Assembly: GCA_034437895.1 (NCBI GenBank)
Contig: DAOTTO010000526.1
Span: 1 to 13,803 of the forward strand
Source: JANRLJ01 sp034437895
GTDB taxonomy: Bacteria > Chloroflexota > Anaerolineae > Aggregatilineales > Phototrophicaceae
Reading direction: 5' to 3'
Length of the DNA: 13,803 bases
Below are positions 1 to 9,500 of this stretch, one piece after another. The notes under the pieces are model-generated. The model did no database searches. It saw only the letters and a list, made by a program, of their open reading frames with translations, and had not been told where the DNA came from. Every line of letters starts with the position of its first letter. Within the stretch, counting starts at the first letter, position 1. Position numbers and translations under genes: made by a program.

Positions 1-1
1 T

Positions 2-100
2 GAACTTAACCCCGCGCAAGCGGAGCAGGCTTTGAGGGAGAGCCAGCAGGTAACTGCAAATCTCCCTTTCCCTTCCGGGATTATCGTCCGCTACTATTGA
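2..100 (+). CDS. C-terminal fragment of an unidentified protein (cut by the left edge)
   Basis: The reading frame is open from base 2 to a TGA at 98-100 and gives 32 residues (start ELNPAQAEQ, end GIIVRYY). The composition looks protein-like: an amphipathic Ala/Gln/Glu-rich helix followed by a short beta-like tail. The other two plus frames contain stops in this stretch or give poorer composition. It is followed within 55 bases by two small hairpins and then by the peptidase gene, which fits a gene end. I do not recognise the family, and too little is visible to assign a function. Confidence 0.5.
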   Translation, partial: ELNPAQAEQALRESQQVTANLPFPSGIIVRYY

Positions 101-119
101 ATGGATTAAGGTGCTTACC

Positions 120-153
120 GCGAACCTTTGGTTCGCCCCCTTGCCTAAAGGCA
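120..153 (+). terminator. Two tandem small hairpins, possible terminator of the upstream gene
   Basis: GCGAACC (120-126) pairs perfectly with GGTTCGC (130-136) across a 3-base loop. Directly after it TGCC (142-145) pairs with GGCA (150-153) across TAAA. No T-tract follows, so a classic intrinsic terminator is not shown. The position, between the stop at 100 and the start at 191, suits termination or an mRNA-end structure. Confidence 0.35.
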
Positions 154-190
154 GCGGTATCTCGCACCGATTTCGATGAGGATGTATTTG

Positions 191-1255
191 ATGCAATCTC
201 GACTTTTAAAATTCGCAACGCTCTGTTTGCTGCTCTTGAGCTTTCCGATGGGACTCACCCACGCGCAAGAAGCCACACCAGAAGCTGCGCCCCTACCTGC
301 TTCTTATCTGATGGCAGGTTTTACCTACGAGGCGCAAAATTGGAATAACTGCGGCCCGGCGACACTTACGATGGCGCTCAGTTATTTTGGCTATACCGAT
401 AACCAAACCCGCGCCGCCAATTGGCTAAAGCCCAACGGCGAGGATAAAAACGTTAGCCCTTGGCAGATGACGACTTACGTCAACACGCAGGTGCCAGAAT
501 TGAATGTCTTTTCGACAGTACGCTATGGCGGGACGTTAGATCGGTTGAAAACGTTGGTGTCGAATAACTTCCCCGTTATCATCGAATCGGGTTATGACCC
601 GGAACGGGCTAATCAAGGCTGGATGGGGCATTACCTGTTAGTCATTGGTTATGATGACGCACAAGGCATCTTCATCACCCATGACAGTTATGACGGTGCC
701 AGCCATCCCTATACCTACGCGCATATTCAGCAGTTTTGGCAGCACTTCAATTACACCTATCTGCCGCTGTATACATCTGATCGTGAAGCGGACTTGATGG
801 CGCTGCTCGGTACCGATGCCGACCCGCAGCAGAATTTCATCAATGCCTTTGAAATCGCCCGTGATGAAGGCGTTTCCGATCAAAGCAATGCTTTCGCCTG
901 GTTCAATATGGGCAGTATGCTGGCACAGTTGGAAATGTGGACGGAAGCGACCCAAGCCTTCGATGTGGCGCGTAATTTGGGGACGCTGCCCTGGCGGATG
1001 ATGTGGTATCGCTTCGACATTTATGATGCCTACTATCAGACTGGGCGCTATCAGGATATGATTACGATTACCACTGCAATCCGCGATGACGGCGGCGGAC
1101 AGTATGTAGAGGAAACCTTCTATTATGCTGGCCTCGCCCGTGAAGGCATGGGCGAAACCAACCGCGCTATCGAAAATTACCGCGCTGTGTTAGCCTTTAA
1201 CCCGAACTTTGTACCTGCGGAAGAACGCTTGCAGGCATTGGGTACAGGGGAGTAA
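191..1255 (+). CDS. Secreted C39-like cysteine peptidase with C-terminal TPR repeats
   Basis: This is a probable exported papain-fold peptidase of the Peptidase_C39_2 type joined to TPR repeats. I chose the ATG at 191 because GAGG (178-181) sits 9 bases upstream; an in-frame ATG at 176 adds five residues but has no such site. Numbering from 191, residues 1-25 form a signal peptide (basic start, LCLLLLSF core, THA|Q cleavage). The catalytic domain spans about 37-195. The Cys is C54 in NNCGPATL, the His is H147 in GHYLLVIGYDD, and an Asp at about 165 in ITHDSYDG completes the likely triad. Two to three TPR-like helical repeats follow at about 233-350 (AWFNMGSML, YYAGLAREGMGETNRAIENY). There is no ABC-transporter domain, unlike bacteriocin-processing C39 exporters. 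It probably acts outside the membrane on an unknown substrate. An inactive peptide-binding role is possible but less likely, given the intact Cys and His. Confidence 0.85.
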   Translation: MQSRLLKFATLCLLLLSFPMGLTHAQEATPEAAPLPASYLMAGFTYEAQNWNNCGPATLTMALSYFGYTDNQTRAANWLKPNGEDKNVSPWQMTTYVNTQVPELNVFSTVRYGGTLDRLKTLVSNNFPVIIESGYDPERANQGWMGHYLLVIGYDDAQGIFITHDSYDGASHPYTYAHIQQFWQHFNYTYLPLYTSDREADLMALLGTDADPQQNFINAFEIARDEGVSDQSNAFAWFNMGSMLAQLEMWTEATQAFDVARNLGTLPWRMMWYRFDIYDAYYQTGRYQDMITITTAIRDDGGGQYVEETFYYAGLAREGMGETNRAIENYRAVLAFNPNFVPAEERLQALGTGE

Positions 1256-1290
1256 AATTTAGCCACACAATCTTATAGGAATTTGTTGTA

Positions 1291-1322
1291 GGAGACGGAT
1301 ATGCGCTGTAACACCCGTCTCC
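1291..1322 (+). terminator. Stem-loop between the peptidase and kinase genes
   Basis: GGAGACGG (1291-1298) pairs perfectly with CCGTCTCC (1315-1322) across a 16-base loop. It lies 36 bases after the peptidase stop and 17 bases before the kinase ATG. No T-tract follows, so it may be a weak terminator or a leader structure. The 5' arm contains the best Shine-Dalgarno-like sequence in the gap (AGGAG, 1290-1294), so folding would hide it. Confidence 0.4.
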
Positions 1323-1338
1323 ATACGCTTGATAATTT

Positions 1339-3303
1339 ATGGAATCAAACACACGTCTTTTACCCAACGACAAGCTCCGTAAACGTCCTTTCCTCAATAT
1401 GTCGCTGCAATTCAAACTCACCAGCCTGCGGGCGCGGCTTTTTTTGTTTGTACTGCTGCTGGTCGCACCCGCGATTGTGATGGTACTCGTCAATACCAGT
1501 AATCAGCGGATGCGCGCTGGAGAAACAGCGCAGCTAGATGCACAGCGCTTCGCTCGGTTAGCTGCCAGCTATCAGAATCAGCAGATCGAGGCAGGCCGTC
1601 AACTGCTCAACGCCCTCGCACAAATGCCTTCTGTCCGCGCTACGGAAACCGACGAATGCAGCCAATCTCTAGCGGATTTGCTGACGTATTACCCCAATTA
1701 CACCAATTTTTCTGTGACTAATCTGGACGGTGCTACTTTTTGCAGCGCGAATCCGCCGCCGCAGGGGATGAATTCGGTGGGTGTTGCGTGGTTTGATCGT
1801 GTGGTCGAGACGAATACTTTTGCCATCGGTGATTTCATGATTGAGCGCGTCACCTTAAAGCCGATTGTAGTCCTCGCGTATCCGGTACGGGACGACTCAG
1901 ATCAGATGATTGCTGTTGTGGCGCTGGGCATGAATCTGGACTGGTTAAGCAGTTGGCTGGGGCAGATTGAACTACCCGATCAATCGACACTCAAGATTAT
2001 CGCGCAAAATACCACCATCCTCGCCGCCTATCCTGAAAACGAGGCCACCATAATTGGTCAGAAGATGCCCCTCAGCGATTTGCTCACGGCAGTCATAAGC
2101 CAAAACGACGGGACACTCAACAGCCAGAATGAGCGCGGTCAAAATTATTTTTATGGCTTTACCCAAACCGGCAGCGAAACCAGCCCGACGACTATGATCG
2201 TCGGGATTCCGCACTCGGTGGCTTTAGCGCAAGCGAACCGACAGCAAGCCGACTATTTAATTGGCTTGCTGATCTTTACCGCCGCCGCTTTGTTGATTGG
2301 GTGGTTCGGCGCAGAATTATTGGTCATCCAACCGGTTGACCATCTGATTACCATCACTGAGCGCTTGGCGGCGGGTGACTTACGCGCACGGACTATTTTG
2401 CCCAATAATACCGAAGAACTAGATCGGCTGGCCTTCTCTTTTAACCAACTCGCCGCCTCTTTGGAGCAGCGCGAAGAAGATGTGACTGAATTTACCAATC
2501 AGCTTAAGGCCGAAATCGAAGAACGCAAGCAAATGCAGGATGCACTCCACCGCTTTATTCATCGTCTAGCGGAAGAAACCCAAGCCCGTGAAAAAGCACA
2601 AGAGGCGGATGAACTCAAGCTGCGGTTTCTGGCGATGATTACCCATGAACTCCGAACCCCGTTGACTTCGATCAAAGGCTTTGCGACTACTTTAATGGCG
2701 GACGATGTGGAATGGGATCCTGAGAGTCAGCTCGATTTTATGCAGATCATTGACGAAGAAACTGATCGCCTGCTGGAAATGGTGGAACAACTCCTTGATC
2801 TTTCTCAGATTGAAGCCGGAGCGCTGCGTATTCGACGCATCACCTCAACCTTAAATGAAGTGGTGGCGATGTCTCAGGTGCGGTTTAAGCTGCTGACGGA
2901 AAATCACGATTTTCAGGTGATTGTGCCAGATCAACTGCCCTTGATGGAAATTGACACGCAGCGCATCATGCAAGTCTTAGTGAATCTGGTGAGCAATGCC
3001 GCTAAGTATTCGCCGCCTAGCACTAAGATCGTCCTAAAAGCGAAAGTCAGCGATGACACTTTATTGATTGAAGTGCGCGATCACGGGCATGGAATTTCCG
3101 CAGAAGACCGCTCGAAAGTTTTTAAGGCTTTTACCCGCGCCAAAGATAATAAAGCTAAAGGGACGGGGGTGGGCTTGGCGATTTGTAAGGGGATTATCGA
3201 GGCACACGGCGGACGCATCTGGATTTTAGAATCCTCATTGGGACAAGGTACGACGATTGCGGTGATGCTGCCGATTAAAGCGCCTTTAGGAATACACGGC
3301 TAA
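1339..3303 (+). CDS. Membrane sensor histidine kinase (Cache-like sensor, HAMP, HisKA, HATPase)
   Basis: A 654-residue class I sensor kinase that should autophosphorylate on His and pass the phosphate to a response regulator. A first membrane helix lies at about 33-52, followed by an extracytoplasmic domain at 53-303. That domain has a dCache-like pattern (FSVTNLDGATFC, AYPVRDDSDQMIAVVALGM) and Cys at 107 and 135. The second helix is at about 306-329, HAMP at 330-383 and a coiled coil at about 384-428. HisKA follows, with phospho-acceptor H436 in ITHELRTPL. The ATPase has its N box with N549 and N553 (NLVSNAAKYSP), G1 at 581-585 (DHGHG), an F-box-like FKAFTRAK, and G2 at 608-612 (GTGVG). All key residues are present. 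No receiver domain or response regulator gene is in the window, so it is an orphan here. The start is uncertain: a stop lies directly upstream in frame at 1333, neither ATG 1339 nor ATG 1399 has a clear ribosome site, and the ligand is unknown. Confidence 0.93.
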   Translation: MESNTRLLPNDKLRKRPFLNMSLQFKLTSLRARLFLFVLLLVAPAIVMVLVNTSNQRMRAGETAQLDAQRFARLAASYQNQQIEAGRQLLNALAQMPSVRATETDECSQSLADLLTYYPNYTNFSVTNLDGATFCSANPPPQGMNSVGVAWFDRVVETNTFAIGDFMIERVTLKPIVVLAYPVRDDSDQMIAVVALGMNLDWLSSWLGQIELPDQSTLKIIAQNTTILAAYPENEATIIGQKMPLSDLLTAVISQNDGTLNSQNERGQNYFYGFTQTGSETSPTTMIVGIPHSVALAQANRQQADYLIGLLIFTAAALLIGWFGAELLVIQPVDHLITITERLAAGDLRARTILPNNTEELDRLAFSFNQLAASLEQREEDVTEFTNQLKAEIEERKQMQDALHRFIHRLAEETQAREKAQEADELKLRFLAMITHELRTPLTSIKGFATTLMADDVEWDPESQLDFMQIIDEETDRLLEMVEQLLDLSQIEAGALRIRRITSTLNEVVAMSQVRFKLLTENHDFQVIVPDQLPLMEIDTQRIMQVLVNLVSNAAKYSPPSTKIVLKAKVSDDTLLIEVRDHGHGISAEDRSKVFKAFTRAKDNKAKGTGVGLAICKGIIEAHGGRIWILESSLGQGTTIAVMLPIKAPLGIHG

Positions 3304-3377
3304 AATTCAGTTTCAGCGCCTTTTCACACAAAATTAGCACTTACTTAACCTGAGTTTCGGATAGCATTTTCATTCTA

Positions 3378-3404
3378 TCCCCTCGCCACTTCGTAGAGAG
3401 GGGA
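3378..3404. repeat. GC-rich palindrome (first of a pair) between convergent genes
   Basis: TCCCCTC (3378-3384) pairs perfectly with GAGGGGA (3398-3404) around a 13-base loop. A smaller repeat, GGATAG/CTATCC (3359-3364 with 3375-3380), overlaps its left arm, so alternative folds are possible. It lies between the kinase and the glucan synthase genes, which converge, and may help terminate transcription in either direction. It has no T-tract. Confidence 0.5.
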
Positions 3405-3430
3405 CTTAAAGAACCATTGTGAACCGTTTT

Positions 3431-3475
3431 TCTCCCCTTCGCCATGCAATGGAGAAGGGGTTGGGGGATGAGGAG
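3431..3475. repeat. REP-like palindromic repeat, second of a pair
   Basis: CCCCTTC (3434-3440) pairs with GAAGGGG (3454-3460). Inside it CCAT (3442-3445) pairs with ATGG (3449-3452), giving an 11-base-pair stem with a single G/A mismatch and a 3-base loop. A purine-rich tail (TTGGGGGATGAGGAG) follows. This arrangement, a CCCCTTC palindrome plus a GGGGGATGAGG tail, resembles dispersed repeats I recall from intergenic regions of many environmental bacterial genomes, including Chloroflexota. Dispersion in this genome cannot be seen from one window. Confidence 0.5.
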
Positions 3476-3506
3476 ATCATAAGTGGGATAAACAGAAAAC
3501 ACGGAT

Positions 3507-6500
3507 TCACTCGTTTTCAGATTCGCCCAGTTCGATGTAGATTTCATGTCGCCCGCCATCACTGCGTAAAATAATATAATCGTTAGGCATAACCTCGCCA
3601 TCGCAGATGATCTGGCGGACACCTCGGTTAACCCGCTGTGGATTCTGGATATGAATGGCGTAAACGGTTTCACCATGGCGATACGTGAGTTCATAACCTG
3701 CCCAATCATCAGGAATACACGGGTCGATTTCTAGCCGATTACCCCGGCGCTTTAAGCCTAAGATGCGCTCGATACCCAAGCGATACATCCAACTCGCCGA
3801 GCCTGTGTACCATGTCCAGCCGCCCCGCCCGACATACGGCGCAACACTGTAGACATCAGCCGCGACCACATAGGGGTCAACCTTATACCGCTCGGCTTTT
3901 TCCGGCGTGTCGCTGTGCGAGATGGGATTCAATAACTGGAACAAGTCGCCTGCTCGGTTGCCCTGTCCCAATTGAGCAAAAGCCCACACTGTCCAGAGGG
4001 CGGCATGGGTATATTGCCCGCCATTCTCGCGGATGCCGGGTGGATAGCTCTTTACATAACCTGGATCGCGGGTTGTCTTATCAAACGGTGGCGTAAACAA
4101 AAGCAAAAGTTGATCTTCAGGGCGAACCAGTCGCTCGGCAACAGCAGACATCCCTTTTAAGGCACGATCTGGATCGCCTGCTTCGGAAAGCACTGCCCAT
4201 GATTGAGCAATCGAGTCGATCTGGCACTCCAGATTTTGTGCGGATCCGAGCGGGATTCCCTTATCGTCATAGGCGCGTCGATACCACTGCCCATCCCAAC
4301 TTTCGGCCTCCAAGGTGGCTTTAAGCTGATCTGCCTGCGCCTCATACGCCCGTGAGAGTTCACTATCCGCTCTCTGCTGGCAAAGCGGCGCAAAGTGCTT
4401 TAACACACTGTATAAAAACCACCCCAACCAGACACTTTCACCGAGTCCCTGAATGCCAACACGGTTCATGCCATCGTTCCAGTCACCCGTTCCCATCAGG
4501 GGCAGACCATGAGCGCCTGCCGTCGAGCCGCGTTTGATGGCACGAAGACAATGTTCATACAGCGTGTAGGTCTCAGTTGTGGTTTCATACTGTCCATACC
4601 GTTCTTCTTCCCCCGTTTTCAAGAGATCACCGCGAAGAAACGGGATATTTTCATCCAATATGCTTTGATCTCCAGTCGTCTCGATGTAATATGCGACGAC
4701 GAAGGGCAGCCACAGCAGATCGTCTGAACAGCGTGTCCGCACACCACGACCAGAGGGTGGATGCCACCAATGCAGCACATCCCCTGCTTCAAACTGATGC
4801 TGTGCCGCAAGCAAAATATGGTCATGAGCGATTTCAGGCGCAGCCCATACCAGCGCCATCACGTCCTGTAACTGATCGCGGAAACCAAATGCGCCGCTGG
4901 ACTGGTAGAAGCCGGAGCGTCCCCGGATGCGGCACGAAAGAGTCTGATAGAGTAGCCAGCGATTTAACATCAAATTCATCGACGGATCAGGAGTCTGGAC
5001 GGTGACTGTGCCTAAAATGCAATCCCAAAATGTTGTGACCGCCTGCCATGCGGATTCTATCTGCTCTGGGTTTTGATAAGCCTGAATAAGCTGTAGGGCA
5101 TCTTCCCGATTGCTGCCCTCACCTAGAATGAAAAAGACTTCCTCGCTGCCCCCTATCGGTAAATCAACATGAAGCTGAATCACGGCACAGGGATCAAGCC
5201 CGGCCTCAACTGTACTTGCGAGTCCAATCCGATTCAGCGCTGCCGGATGGCTAAAATCGCCCATGCGTCCCAGAAACTCAGTCCGATCTGTCGTCAAGCT
5301 GTGCGGGGCTTTGTTTGCCGCCAGAAACGCCACTCGCTCGCTAAATTCGCTGTTGTAGCTGTTACGCGCCAGCAGTGCTTTGCTGTCTTGGTCATATTCG
5401 GGAACAATGTAAGCCTGCGAAACACTCCGGCTGACCCCAAGCACCCATTCTGCATAGTAGGTAACGGTCACACGGCGGGGGCGGTTCCAAGTATTTTCCA
5501 GATGTACTTTGATAATCTTGACTGGCTTATCAATAGCAGCAAAAAGCTGTGTGCGCTGCTTTAATCCCTCACTGTGATGTTCAAAGATTGAATAGCCCGC
5601 ACCATGCCGCACCAGATAAGGTTCCGCGTCACGCACTGGCAGCGGCATAGGCGACCAGACTTGAGCCGTTTCCTCATCGCGGAGATAGAGTGCCTCGCCG
5701 GGCGTATCGCTCACCGGGTCATTGCGCCAAGGAGTCAGTCGATTTTCGCTGCTGTTTTCCGTCCAAGTGTAGCCTGATCCCGACTCTGAAACCAGAAAGC
5801 CAAATTGTTCGTTGGCGATCACGTTGACCCAAGGCGCAGGGGTCGATTGTCCCGCTTTGAGATAAATCACATATTCTTTGCCATCCGCGCTGAAGCCACC
5901 CCAACTATTATCAAATTGCAGGTCGGTGGGGCGAGGCAAAGGCGGTGTCGCCTCTAACGCCGCTAGATTTGACAACGAGGGTGTAAAAGCAGGAAGCGAT
6001 ACACGCTGGACAGAGATGTGTGGCAGTTGTTCGACGACTGAACCCCGCTGACCGTCGAAAATAACACGCGCCGTTGTTTCGATTAAAACGCGGTCATCCT
6101 GCTGCATTTGATCGGCATTCACCACAAAAATACCCCCGCGCCTGTTCAACCATGGACTGCTATTTGACCGGGCAATCAGGCGATAAAGCTGCTCCTGAAG
6201 TTCCTGTGAATAGCTGCTGTCCCGAAGATTGAGAATCACCACATCAATGCTTATCTGCTGGTTGCGCCAGTAGGTGTGCGCCCGCAATACTTCCAGCGCA
6301 AGGGGAAGCTCCAAAACATCACTGATACGCACAAGCAGAATGGGAAGATCGCCAGAAATCCCGTAAGCCCATAAGCCAGACTGCCCCTTCGTATTGGCGC
6401 TGAGAACGTCCGTCGAAGCCCGTAAGCTGGCATGAGGGTAGAGCAGATGGGCGAGTATCTGCTGAATCCGTGCTAACTCTGGGGTATCCAGCTCAAGCTG

Positions 6501-9500
6501 ACGCAGCGCAAGTTCATTTTGCCGTCTGGCAAGCTCAACGGCGCGGTCTAACACAACGTGATTCCTATAACGTTCAGCCAGCGCCAGTGCTTCGGGACGC
6601 GAGCGCGTCACTAAGGTTAAATAAGTGATGCTGACCCTGCCATAAGGTTCTAGCTCAACCTCCTGAGCCAGCGCCATGATCGGATCAAGCGTCACGCCGA
6701 CTGATTGGGAAAGGTCGCCTCCATCATCAAAGATGACCGGGTTCCGAACCGTATGCCCTCTACCCAGAAAATGCAGCCGATTTCCTTCATACGCGCCCGT
6801 CACGGGACTCCCCGGACTCGCGATCAGCAAATGCCCCAGATAAACCGGTTCCTCATCGGCACGAGGGCGGCGGTGAAAGAGCAGCATATTGCTTTCGGGC
6901 AAATATTCACTTTCGATAAACAGCTTGTTAAAAGCAGGGTGGCGCTCGGACTGAGGCGCAAGCAGCACTTCACCATAACTGGTCAGTCGTAAGCGGCGCG
7001 GTTGATCGCCATGATTAATCAGGTTGATCTGACGGATTTCTACGTCATCATCTGCTGCTATCGTCACCTGCATATTGAGGGTGATGTCATAATCGCGGCG
7101 CTGGAATTCGGCTTGATGCGGATAAAATGAGACATGCTGATAATCACGCGGCACTGCGGTGGGCTGGTATCCTGCCGACCAGACCGCGCCGCTGGCTTGA
7201 TCTTGCACATAAATCCACATACCCGAAGCATCGAGCGTCGTATCTGCTTCCCACCGCGTGAGGGATAAACCTTCCCACTGACTGTAGCCGCTGCCAGCAT
7301 TGGTAATCAACGTGCTAAAACGTCCGTTGGAAAGCGTATGCACCTGTGGCACCGTCGTATTATCCGGCACCTGCCAAGGCGCAATATTAACCTGAACGGG
7401 CGGCGTTACCCGTGCAACCTCTTCAACAGGATGCGGGTCTTCGATAGGGACTTGTGTGGGGATTTTCTCCTGTAACAGCAGGGCAAAGCTCTGAACACGC
7501 GGATCATTATGAAAGCGCTGAATCATAAGATCATTCAAAAGATAATTCGTCAGCGAAGTCAGAATCATGCCCTGATGGTGCGCCATATAAGAGCGGATAA
7601 TCGCATGATCTTGGCGCAGCGGCATACGCGACGGGGTATAGTCAATCGCCTCGTAATACCCATACAATCCACGCATGTTGATTGCATCGAGTTCATCCAT
7701 ATTCTGGCTTACGGCTTGCGGACGCAGACGCAGCGCCAGCAGCGACGCATACGGCGTGATGACCAAATCTTCAGCAAGACCGCGCTTAAATCCCAATTCC
7801 GGCACACCAAAAGCACGATATTGATACGTCATGCTGTTATCGAAGGCGTAGTACGATGACTCGGAGATTCCCCAAGGGACGTGCTTGGCGTGACCATACG
7901 CAATCTGATCGTCCACCGCCGCCCGACAGCTTTGCGCCAGAAACGTCTGCTCGTAACTTTTAAGAAACAGGTTCGGCATCAGGTATTCAAACATCGTCCC
8001 GCTCCACGAAAGCAGCGTGAGCGCATTCGCCACCCTTGCGACGGGTCGTCCCAGATACAGCCAATGACTCGGCGGGACCTCGCGCTTAGCGATTGCCAGA
8101 AAACTGGCGAGGCGTGCTTCTGAGGCCAGCAAATCGTAATAATTATCATCCAGTCTGTCGGCTGTGACGTTATAGCCAATATGAAACACTTTGCGCTGGG
8201 TGTTGAATAAAAAAGTAAAGTCCATCGCCTGAAAACTGTTTTCAGCGCGGATCGCCAATTCCTGATAGCTCACCAGTAACGCAGTAACCTGTAGGTGTGT
8301 TGCAGCGATCTGCGCTTTTAATTGATTACACCAGCGTTGTGCTTCTTGCAGGTGTGATGTTGAACCCGCGTTTTCAGGTAAATGCGATTGTAGCCGGCTG
8401 AGTGAGGAAGTAATCATGTCGCACACGGCTGGAAGTTCGATTAATCGGGGCGCAGTGGGGATTACTTCTATCAAATCCTGCCATGCAGCGGCAAGCTGCG
8501 GATCAACATCGGCCTGAACAAACAGCGCAGGCGGATGGCTGATAGGCAGCAGCCAGGGCAGCAGCAAATCTGTATCGCGCTGCATATTCGTCAGATGATG
8601 ATGAAAGCGCTCGGAAGTGACGCGCAGCGCATTTAAGGTCTTGGCATTAGGCGTTGCGGCCTCCGAGTCCAGCACAGCGATGATTAAGCTGGAAAGCGTT
8701 TCCCACATTTCCTGATTCAACCAAGAGATGAGTGATGCCGATTGATCGGGAGTCTGTTGAATAACTTGGATAGTTTGTCGCAGTGACATCATATAAGTAC
8801 GTAAATGGGCAATCGGGGCTTCTTGGCTGGTGCTGTAAAGCGCATCAAGGCTTTCTTCCAGCAGCGCGAGGGTATCCAACAAGCCCTGCCAGCGCTGCGG
8901 ACGAAGTACCAAAGCGTTGGGAAAGGCCAAGCAAGCCTGCTCAATCACAATCAGGCAGCCCGCCAGATTTCCGCTGTCTACTGTCGAGACATAACGCGGT
9001 GGAAGCGATGCGAGAGTCTGCGTGTCGTACCAGTTGAGGAGATGGCCTCGATAATGTTCGAGTTGATCGAGTGTATCGAAAGTCGCCTGCAATCGCGTGG
9101 CGAAATCAAGATGTCCGGTATAGCCCAAATCATACGCCGCCAGAGTCGAGGTCAGCAGCAAGCCAATATTGGTCGGTGAGGTGCGATGAGCCGTGAGTTG
9201 CGGTGTCTCTTGAAAATGATCCGGCGGCAGCCAGTGATCTTTCGGGCCAACCGTTTGCTCAAAAAAGAGCCATGTTTGCCTAGCAAGGTGACGTAAAGCG
9301 ATCTTTTCATCGGCTGACAGTTCGGGTTCGATGTGCGTATTCGACTGGCTGATCCAGTACGCAAGCTGCGGCGATATAAACCACAACACCAGAATCGGTA
9401 AAGCGAAAGGTAGCGCGGCGGAGTTCATGAGCGCAATCAGAAAAAAAAGCACCCCTGACAGAGATGGAACCAGAATCATCTCACGCCAAATGGATTCTGA

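Noticed and set aside
97..348. An 83-codon plus frame overlapping the start of the peptidase gene
   Set aside because: It shares most of its length with the well-supported peptidase in another frame, has Arg/Cys-rich unnatural composition, and has no ribosome site.
3378..3460. The two palindromes as a CRISPR array
   Set aside because: There are only two related but non-identical palindromes, with no regular repeat-spacer pattern and no cas gene.
3341..3709. A 122-codon minus frame across the end of the glucan synthase and the palindromes
   Set aside because: It runs out of frame through the conserved C-terminus and the repeat region and has no recognisable domain.
4577..5005. A 142-codon plus frame inside the glucan synthase
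   Set aside because: It is antisense to a conserved GH94 coding region with low-complexity Arg/Ser-rich composition. It and the many similar frames at 3812-11423 are shadows.
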